Shown here piece after piece: positions 54,411 through 59,983 of a stretch of DNA of 59,983 nucleotides. A program made the position numbers and the translations under genes. The stretch spans positions 1-59,983 of the forward strand of contig JAPSLC010000032.1 in assembly GCA_031181345.1 (NCBI GenBank), given 5' to 3'. The notes beneath the pieces were generated by a model, which saw nothing but the letters and a program-made list of their open reading frames with translations, had not been told where the DNA came from and made no database searches. The first letter of the stretch is position 1, and each line of letters starts with the position of its first letter. The DNA comes from Cupriavidus sp. Lineage in GTDB: Bacteria > Pseudomonadota > Gammaproteobacteria > Burkholderiales > Burkholderiaceae.

Positions 54411-54908
54411 TCAGGCCTCGTTGCGCACCAGATCGAGCAGCCCGCGCATCGCATGCTCCGCGGCCTGGCGGCGGATCTGCTGGCGGTCGCCCTTGAAGCG
54501 CTGGGTCTCGACCCGGGTCACGATGCGGTTGCTCCAGCCGAAGCAGACCATGCCGACCGGCTTGTCCGGCGTGCCGCCGGTCGGGCCGGCCACGCCGGTG
54601 ATCGACAGCGCCACTTGGGCGCGGCTGTTGAGCAGCGCGCCCTCGGCCATCGCATGGGCGACTTCCTCGCTGACCGCGCCGAAATCGCGGATCAGCTTGG
54701 CGGGCACGCCCAGCATGGTGGTCTTGGCTTCGTTCGAGTAGGTCACGAAGCCGCGTTCGAACCAGCCGGACGAACCCGCGACGTCGGTGATGGCGGCCGC
54801 CACCAGGCCGCCGGTACAGGACTCGGCGGTGGCGACCATCAGCGATTTTTCCTTGAGGGCGATGCCGGCCTGGACGGCAAGCTGGTCGAGCAAGCGGCTG
54901 ATGGACAT
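54411..54908 (-). CDS. pncC: Nicotinamide-nucleotide amidohydrolase (CinA C-terminal family)
   Basis: 165 residues, the stand-alone CinA C-terminal domain that hydrolyses NMN to nicotinate mononucleotide in NAD recycling. Signature MVATAESCTGGLVAAAITDVAGSSGWFERGFVTYSNEAK and ALSITGVAGPTGGTPDKPVGMV. Second gene after pgpA on the same strand, about 60 bp apart; thiL - pgpA - pncC is a common order. Confidence 0.95.
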   Translation of the reverse strand: MSISRLLDQLAVQAGIALKEKSLMVATAESCTGGLVAAAITDVAGSSGWFERGFVTYSNEAKTTMLGVPAKLIRDFGAVSEEVAHAMAEGALLNSRAQVALSITGVAGPTGGTPDKPVGMVCFGWSNRIVTRVETQRFKGDRQQIRRQAAEHAMRGLLDLVRNEA

Positions 54909-54969
54909 GTTGACGGCTCTCGTGCTGGCGGTGAATCGATACGGTTCGGATGCGGCGGCGCGGATGCGC

Positions 54970-55536
54970 TCAGAACGAGCGCCACAGCGCGAACACCAGC
55001 AGCGTGTAGAACGCCGCGAGCAGATCGTCGAACATCACGCCGAAGCCGCCGCGCAGGCCCGGGCCGTTGAGCGTGCGGTCGTAATACGCGATCGGCGCGG
55101 GTTTGGCCATGTCGAATACCCGGAACCACAGGAAGGCGGCGAACTGACCCCAGAAGCCGGTCGGCATCACGAAGGCCAGCACCAGCCAGAACGCCACGAT
55201 CTCGTCCCACACCATGCTGCCATGATCGTGCACGCCCATCGTGCGCGCGGTCCGTGCGCAGGCCCACAGGCCGAGCAGAAAGCCGCCCGCGATGATCCAC
55301 AGCCAGGCCGACGGCTGCACCCACAGCGAGATCACGACGAAAGACAGCCAGCCGTACAGCGTGCCGACCGTGCCCGGCATCACCGGCGACAGGCCGGAAC
55401 CGAAGCCCAGCGCGATGAAGTGCGCGGGGTGGGACAACATGAAGCGCGCCGTCGGGCGCAGGATCTTGGCGGTCTGACCGGCCTCCAGCGTCATCGCGGG
55501 ATCGGTAGACGCCGAACCGGGAGGATAGGCGGACAT
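54970..55536 (-). CDS. pgpA: Phosphatidylglycerophosphatase A
   Basis: 188 residues. Inner-membrane enzyme that removes the phosphate from phosphatidylglycerol phosphate. Conserved parts: ALGFGSGLSPVMPGTVGTLYGW, HDHGSMVWDEIVAFWLV with acidic active-site residues, and FLWFRVFDMAKPAPIAYYDR. Four hydrophobic segments. The start MSAYPPGSAS is chosen without strong ribosome-site support; MTLEAGQ 14 codons on is an alternative. Lies between thiL and pncC. Confidence 0.93.
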   Translation of the reverse strand: MSAYPPGSASTDPAMTLEAGQTAKILRPTARFMLSHPAHFIALGFGSGLSPVMPGTVGTLYGWLSFVVISLWVQPSAWLWIIAGGFLLGLWACARTARTMGVHDHGSMVWDEIVAFWLVLAFVMPTGFWGQFAAFLWFRVFDMAKPAPIAYYDRTLNGPGLRGGFGVMFDDLLAAFYTLLVFALWRSF

Positions 55537-55654
55537 CAAGGTATTTGGCTCGTTTGTTATCGCGGTCGGAGGCGCGGGGCCGCGGCGCGCTGGGCGGCCG
55601 TCGGGCGCGGCGCTCCGCCGCATGGCGGCATCATGACATGCCGCCGTCCCGCTG

Positions 55655-56668
55655 TCAGGGGTTGGCGAAATGATCGAAGCTTCTGGCCTGGAAGGAGACG
55701 GGCCCGCCACCGGCATCGACCAGCCGCAGCCCCGGTTCGGGGGTGATCGTGCCGACCCGGGTCAGCGGCAGTGCCAGCCGTTCGGCCAGCGCGGCCAGCG
55801 GTTCTCGCGCGCCCGCCGGCGCGGTGAAGCACAGCTCGTAGTCGTCGCCGCCGGCCAGCACGCATTCGAGCTGGCAGTCGCGCGGCTGGCTCGCCAATAC
55901 CTCGGAACGCGGCAGCGCATCGACGTCGAGCAGCGCGCCGACCTGCGACCGCTCCAGGATGTGGCCCAGATCGCCGACCAGCCCGTCCGAGATGTCGAGC
56001 GCGGCGTGGGCCAGCCCGCGCAGCGCCATGCCGAGCGCGACGCGCGGGGTCGGCGTGTCCATGCGCGGGCGCACCAGCGTGAAGTCGGGCTCGGGCAGCA
56101 GCCATTCGCCGCGGCAGTCGCCCAGCGCCAGGCGCGCGTCGCCCAGCGTGCCGGAGATCCAGATATCGTCGCCGGGCCGGGCGGCGTCGCGGCGCAGCGC
56201 GCTGCCGCGCGGCACGTCGCCGAAGACCGTCAGCGACAGCGTCAGCGGGCCGCGCGTGGTGTCGCCGCCGACCAGCTCGCAGCCATGTGCGTCGGCCAGT
56301 TCCAGCATCCCGGCGGCCAACTCGGCCAGCCATGCAGGCTCCGCCTCGGGCAGCGCCAGCGCCAGCGTGAAGGCGCGCGGCTCGGCGCCCATCGCCGCCA
56401 GGTCGGACAGGTTGACGGCCAGCGCCTTGTGGCCCAGCGCGCGCGGCGCCACGTCGGGGAAGAAATGCCGGCCGCTGACCAGCATGTCGGTGCTGACCGC
56501 CAGCAGATGGCCGGGCCGCGGGTCCAGCAGCGCGCAATCGTCGCCGACGCCGAGCACGGCCTTGCGGGCCGGACGGGTGAAATAGCGGCGGATCAGTTCG
56601 AATTCCGAAAGGGGCGCGGAAAGATTCGCGGAAGCGGGCGCGGCAGAGTCGCGATCGGTCGGAGGCAT
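55655..56668 (-). CDS. thiL: Thiamine-monophosphate kinase
   Basis: 337 residues. Phosphorylates thiamine phosphate to the active diphosphate. Family marks: SEFELIRRYF start of the core, VGDDCALLDP, VSTDMLVSGRHF, NLSDLAAMGAEPRAF, VGGDTTRGPLTLSLTVFG and ALDISDGLVGDLGHIL, giving the Mg-ATP site, and LAGGDDYELCFT. About 25 residues of variable N-terminus precede it. pgpA follows 118 bp downstream. Confidence 0.95.
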   Translation of the reverse strand: MPPTDRDSAAPASANLSAPLSEFELIRRYFTRPARKAVLGVGDDCALLDPRPGHLLAVSTDMLVSGRHFFPDVAPRALGHKALAVNLSDLAAMGAEPRAFTLALALPEAEPAWLAELAAGMLELADAHGCELVGGDTTRGPLTLSLTVFGDVPRGSALRRDAARPGDDIWISGTLGDARLALGDCRGEWLLPEPDFTLVRPRMDTPTPRVALGMALRGLAHAALDISDGLVGDLGHILERSQVGALLDVDALPRSEVLASQPRDCQLECVLAGGDDYELCFTAPAGAREPLAALAERLALPLTRVGTITPEPGLRLVDAGGGPVSFQARSFDHFANP

Positions 56669-56847
56669 GCTGGAGTCGGCTCGGGAACCTCCCCGTCGGG
56701 GCGGCAGGGCGGAGCGAGGGCCGGAGAGTCCTGGGAGTCTTGTGACAGAGCCGCCGGACGAAGCCGCGGACGGCACGCGTGGCTGGTCAGTGCCGCCCGC
56801 ATCCGGCATATTGTACCGAAACGCAAAGGTGCCTCTCGTAAAACGCT

Positions 56848-56878
56848 TATTGTGAAATAAAATTTCACAATATAAAAT
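56848..56878 (+). promoter_or_regulatory. maeB promoter overlapped by a 25-bp perfect palindrome
   Basis: Arms TATTGTGAAAT (56848-56858) and ATTTCACAATA (56862-56872) are perfect complements around AAA. The promoter TTGTGA, 17 bp, TAAAAT (-35 at 56850, -10 at 56873) has its spacer filled by the dyad, so a bound dimer would block RNA polymerase. The 9-bp gap between TGTGA and TCACA excludes a CRP site. The regulator is unknown. Confidence 0.75.
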
Positions 56879-56986
56879 GCGGGGCTCGATCAGGAGACAG
56901 CGGGCAGGTGGAGCCGGCCCGCGAGGGTGTGTTCCCACCGTTTTCCGCTTCGTCAAACACGGCTCCACAGACCGGAAGATGCGCCG

Positions 56987-59323
56987 ATGACCAGTCCTTC
57001 GCAGCCGAATTCGCAGGCAATCTCGCAAGACGAGCTGAAACAGCAGCAGCGCGAGGCGCTGCGCAAAGCCGCCCTCGAGTATCACGAGTTTCCGACCCCG
57101 GGCAAGATTTCGGTCACGCCGACCAAGCCGCTGTCGAACCAGCGCGACCTGGCGCTGGCCTACTCGCCGGGCGTGGCGGCCGCTTGCGAGGAGATCGTCG
57201 CCGATCCGGCCAATTCCTTCCGCTACACCGCGCGCGGCAATCTGGTCGGCGTGGTCACCAACGGCACCGCGGTGCTCGGCCTGGGAGACATCGGCCCGGC
57301 GGCATCGAAGCCGGTGATGGAAGGCAAGGCGGGCCTGTTCAAGAAGTTCGCCGGCATCGACGTGTTCGATATCGAGATCGACGAGAAGGACCCGGAGAAG
57401 CTGGTCGACATCATCGCCTCGCTGGAGCCGACCTTCGGCGGCATCAACCTCGAGGACATCAAGGCGCCGGAATGCTTCTACGTCGAGCGCAAGCTGCGCG
57501 AGCGGATGAAGATTCCCGTCTTCCACGACGACCAGCACGGCACCGCGATCGTGGTCGGTGCGGCGGTCATCAACGGGCTGCGCGTGGTCGGCAAGAACAT
57601 CAAGGACGTCAAGCTGGTCGCCTCGGGCGCGGGCGCCGCGGCGCTGGCCTGCCTGGATCTGCTGGTCGATCTCGGCCTGCCGCTGTCGAACATCTGGGTG
57701 ACGGACCTGGCCGGCGTGGTCTATGAGGGCCGCACCGAGCTGATGGATCCGGAGAAGGCGCGCTTCGCGCAGAAGACCGACAAGCGCAAGCTGGCCGAAG
57801 TCATCGACGGCGCCGACATCTTTCTCGGCCTGTCGGCCGCCGGCGTGCTCAAGCAGGACATGGTGCAGCGGATGGCGGACCGCCCGCTGGTGCTGGCGCT
57901 GGCCAACCCGAATCCGGAAATCATGCCGGAGCTGGTCAAGGAAGTGCGGCCCGACGCCGTGATGGCCACCGGCCGCACCGACTACCCGAACCAGGTCAAC
58001 AACGTGCTGTGCTTCCCGTTCATCTTCCGCGGGGCGCTGGACGTGGGCGCGACCACCATTACCCGCGAGATGGAGATCGCCGCCGCGCACGCCGTCGCCG
58101 AGCTGGCGCGGCAGGAGCAGAGCGACATCGTGGCCACCGCCTACGGTATCCAGGACCTGTCGTTCGGCCCCGAATACCTGATTCCGAAGCCGTTCGATCC
58201 GCGCCTGATCGTCAAGGTCGCTCCGGCCGTCGCCCAGGCGGCAATGGACTCCGGCGTGGCGACCCGCCCGATCGAAGACATGGACGCGTACAAGCTGCAG
58301 CTGCAGCAGTTCGTCTACCACTCGGGCACGCTGATGAAGCCGATCTACGCCGCCGCCCGCAAGGTAGCGATGGAGAAGAAGCGCATCGTGTTCGCCGAGG
58401 GCGAGGAAGAGCGCGTGCTGCGCGCGGTGCAGGTGATCGTCGACGAGAAGCTGGCCAATCCGATCCTGATCGGCCGCCCGGCCGTGCTGACGCACCGCAT
58501 CGAACGCTTCGGGCTGCGCCTGCGCATGGGCGTGGACTTCACCGTGGTCAACCCCGAGCACGACGAGCGCTTCCGCGACTACTCGGAGACCTACTACCGG
58601 ATGATGGCGCGCCAAGGCGTGACGCCGCAGTACGCGAAGCTCGAGATGCGCCGCCGCACCACGCTGATCGGCGCGATGCTGGTGCACAAGGGCGAAGCCG
58701 ACGGCATGATCTGCGGCACGGTCAGCAATACCGCCGCGCATCTGCGCTATATCGACCAGGTGCTGGGCGGCACCAACGAGGTCTATGCGGCGATGAACGG
58801 CCTGGTGCTGCCGGGCCGCCAGATCTTCCTGGTGGACACCCACGTCAACGTCGATCCGAGCGCGCCGGAGCTGGCCGAGATCACCATCATGGCCGCCGAG
58901 GAGCTCAAGCGCTTCGGCATCGAACCGAAGATCGCGCTGCTGTCGCATTCGAACTTCGGCTCGTCGGAGGCGCCGTCGGCGCAGAAGATGCGCGAGACGC
59001 TGGCCATCCTGCGCGAGCGCGCGCCGGAGCTGGAGGTAGACGGCGAGATGCACGGCGACTGCGCGCTGGACCAGAAGCTGCGCGATCAGCTGGTGCCGGA
59101 CGGCACGCTCAAGGGCGAAGCCAACCTGCTGGTGTGCCCGAACATCGACGCGGCCAATATCGCCTACAACCTGCTGAAGACGGCCGCCGGCAACAACGTC
59201 GCGATCGGCCCGATCCTGCTGGGCGTCAACGCGCCGGTGCATATCCTGACGCCGTCGGCGACCGTCCGCCGCATCGTCAATATGACGTCGCTGGTGGTGG
59301 TGGACGCGGCGGCGAAGCGGTAA
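56987..59323 (+). CDS. maeB: NADP-dependent malic enzyme with phosphotransacetylase-like domain
   Basis: 778 residues, the usual size of the fused MaeB type. Decarboxylates malate to pyruvate with NADPH formation. N-terminal malic domain: [53 protein letters not shown] with the catalytic Lys region, [11 protein letters not shown] metal ligands, and NAD(P) fold [16 protein letters not shown]. The C-terminal third ([17 protein letters not shown] to VDAAAKR) is the PTA domain, thought to be regulatory (acetyl-CoA). The [10 protein letters not shown] start is chosen over a 20-residue extension. A terminator follows. Confidence 0.96.
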   Translation: MTSPSQPNSQAISQDELKQQQREALRKAALEYHEFPTPGKISVTPTKPLSNQRDLALAYSPGVAAACEEIVADPANSFRYTARGNLVGVVTNGTAVLGLGDIGPAASKPVMEGKAGLFKKFAGIDVFDIEIDEKDPEKLVDIIASLEPTFGGINLEDIKAPECFYVERKLRERMKIPVFHDDQHGTAIVVGAAVINGLRVVGKNIKDVKLVASGAGAAALACLDLLVDLGLPLSNIWVTDLAGVVYEGRTELMDPEKARFAQKTDKRKLAEVIDGADIFLGLSAAGVLKQDMVQRMADRPLVLALANPNPEIMPELVKEVRPDAVMATGRTDYPNQVNNVLCFPFIFRGALDVGATTITREMEIAAAHAVAELARQEQSDIVATAYGIQDLSFGPEYLIPKPFDPRLIVKVAPAVAQAAMDSGVATRPIEDMDAYKLQLQQFVYHSGTLMKPIYAAARKVAMEKKRIVFAEGEEERVLRAVQVIVDEKLANPILIGRPAVLTHRIERFGLRLRMGVDFTVVNPEHDERFRDYSETYYRMMARQGVTPQYAKLEMRRRTTLIGAMLVHKGEADGMICGTVSNTAAHLRYIDQVLGGTNEVYAAMNGLVLPGRQIFLVDTHVNVDPSAPELAEITIMAAEELKRFGIEPKIALLSHSNFGSSEAPSAQKMRETLAILRERAPELEVDGEMHGDCALDQKLRDQLVPDGTLKGEANLLVCPNIDAANIAYNLLKTAAGNNVAIGPILLGVNAPVHILTPSATVRRIVNMTSLVVVDAAAKR

Positions 59324-59342
59324 GACGTCGCCCACCGAGTGC

Positions 59343-59370
59343 AAAAGCCGGGGCACGCCCCGGCTTTTTT
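59343..59370 (+). terminator. Intrinsic terminator after maeB
   Basis: AAAAGCCGGGG-CACG-CCCCGGCTTTT, an 11-bp perfect stem, ends in six T, 20 bp after the stop. Confidence 0.92.
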
Positions 59371-59556
59371 ATCGTCGGCGGAAGTCAGTTAGTGTGCGCA
59401 TACATTCCATTAACGCCTTGAAACAATTCGAGTTTTCGCTGTCACCTGGGCGCGGGATTGATTATTTGACCGCTTGCGCGTAACCTAGCGCCTTCGATGC
59501 AGGCGATCCGTCGACCGCGCTTGGCGTTGGATTGCTGCGCCACCAGACCAGACAAC

Positions 59557-59983
59557 GTGGGTTCCCCGACTTCTTTGCCGCAACGCGCACCGCGCTCCGA
59601 CAAGATCCTGAAACGGGTCCAGCCTTCGCTCCAACGGGTTGCGCGCGCGGCCCTGCATACCCTGGCGGCGCTGGCGATGGCCGCCACGCTGGCGCAGCCG
59701 GCCCAGGCGAAGCAGTCGTCCCAGGTGCTGTCGGATACGCTGGGAACCATTGCAGTGCAGCAACTGCCCAACGAGGCACAGCAGACGCTGCAGCGCATCG
59801 AGGCCGGGGGGCCGTACCCCTACGCAAAGGATGGCTCGCGGTTCGGCAACTATGAGCGGATCCTGCCTCGGCGGCCGCGCGGCTATTACCGTGAATACAC
59901 GGTTGTCCGTCCGGGCAGCCGGAATCGGGGTGCGAAGCGAATCGTCTGTGGCGGCGAACAACGGGCCGCCAACGACTGCTATT
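59557..59983 (+). CDS. Secreted guanyl-specific ribonuclease (barnase/RNase Sa type), 3' end cut
   Basis: The frame is open to the right edge (142 codons seen). The N-terminus is a long signal peptide: basic (SDKILKRVQPSLQRVARA), hydrophobic (ALHTLAALAMAATLA), cut near AQPAQAKQ. The mature part matches microbial RNases of the N1/T1 family: LPNEAQQTLQRIEAGGPYPYAKDG, then FGNYERILPRRPRGYYREYTV with the catalytic Glu region, RGAKRIVCGG and NDCYY. Final His expected just past the edge. There is no ATG far enough upstream; GTG is chosen (TTG six codons on is possible). A barstar-type inhibitor gene would be expected next. Confidence 0.82.
   Translation, partial: MGSPTSLPQRAPRSDKILKRVQPSLQRVARAALHTLAALAMAATLAQPAQAKQSSQVLSDTLGTIAVQQLPNEAQQTLQRIEAGGPYPYAKDGSRFGNYERILPRRPRGYYREYTVVRPGSRNRGAKRIVCGGEQRAANDCY

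Noticed and set aside
56850..56871. CRP/FNR site at the maeB dyad
   Set aside because: TGTGA and TCACA are separated by 9 bp, not 6, so the half-site spacing is wrong.
56669..59356. In-frame upstream extension of thiL antisense to maeB, giving 1233 codons
   Set aside because: The part beyond the thiL start is antisense to maeB and not protein-like; thiL is complete from its own Met.

Overview
The window is a high-GC chromosomal segment from a betaproteobacterium, most likely Burkholderiales/Burkholderiaceae (Cupriavidus/Ralstonia/Pandoraea-like). The evidence is the runs rnb - tonB-like - aroE - mtgA and aroQ - accB - accC - prmA - DUF3426, the alanine/lysine histone H1-like protein ending in a WPFPTGSRP tail, bacterial-type ProRS with an inserted editing domain, tandem NrdR boxes, and Burkholderiales-type CCCTCTCCC repeats between genes. 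Almost all genes are housekeeping or common accessory genes. No rRNA, tRNA, IS element, prophage or CRISPR array was seen.

Layout. 1-8.2 kb: 3' part of proS, a secreted lytic transglycosylase, a prolyl-hydroxylase-like oxygenase, a LysE exporter, hpt and ffh (minus strand), then a CcsA/YpjD-like membrane protein, a PP0621-type protein and ampD. 8.2-17.5 kb: class Ia ribonucleotide reductase genes nrdA and nrdB, each preceded by a pair of NrdR boxes 31 bp apart centre to centre. They are separated by a lower-GC minus-strand island of four genes: a 53-residue putative precursor peptide, a HExxH-type putative peptide hydroxylase, an ABC exporter and a JmjC/cupin oxygenase. This looks like a complete, unclassified RiPP (ribosomally made, modified peptide) locus and is the most interesting part of the window. 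17.5-26.8 kb: DUF445 protein, an orphan pentapeptide-repeat protein, rdgC, a SYLF lipoprotein, a small lipoprotein, and a very large fused indolepyruvate ferredoxin oxidoreductase with a divergent Lrp/AsnC regulator. 26.8-31.4 kb: aldo/keto reductase, LysR regulator, an amidohydrolase and its MHS-family transporter. 31.4-32.9 kb: about 1.5 kb with no sound intact gene, holding 11-bp phased repeats and a frameshifted remnant. 32.9-41.3 kb: histone H1-like gene with a 78-bp triplication, glycine-zipper lipoprotein, PfkB kinase, tpx, DUF3426, prmA, accC, accB, aroQ and a TlpA-like thioredoxin. 41.4-50.9 kb: nucleotidyltransferase-like protein, mpl, yqiA, ubiC-like, an SDR reductase, an RNase II-family enzyme, tonB-like, aroE, mtgA. 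50.9-60 kb: corA with a long leader that contains a possible 180-nt terminated structured RNA, a DMT exporter, pyrF, pncC, pgpA, thiL, maeB under a 25-bp palindromic operator, and the 5' part of a secreted barnase-type RNase.

How the genes fit together. In the proposed RiPP island the precursor comes first, then a hairpin, then the HExxH enzyme, exporter and JmjC enzyme. Two different families of iron/2-oxoglutarate hydroxylase beside a peptide with no Cys and no Ser/Thr in its C-terminal half suggest a hydroxylated peptide natural product; this is inference. The island is closed on the nrdA side by a strong bidirectional terminator. nrdB keeps its own NrdR-type control on the other side, so RNR regulation appears to survive the insertion. 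All positions, hairpins and motif matches were read by eye; no homology search or folding program was run.
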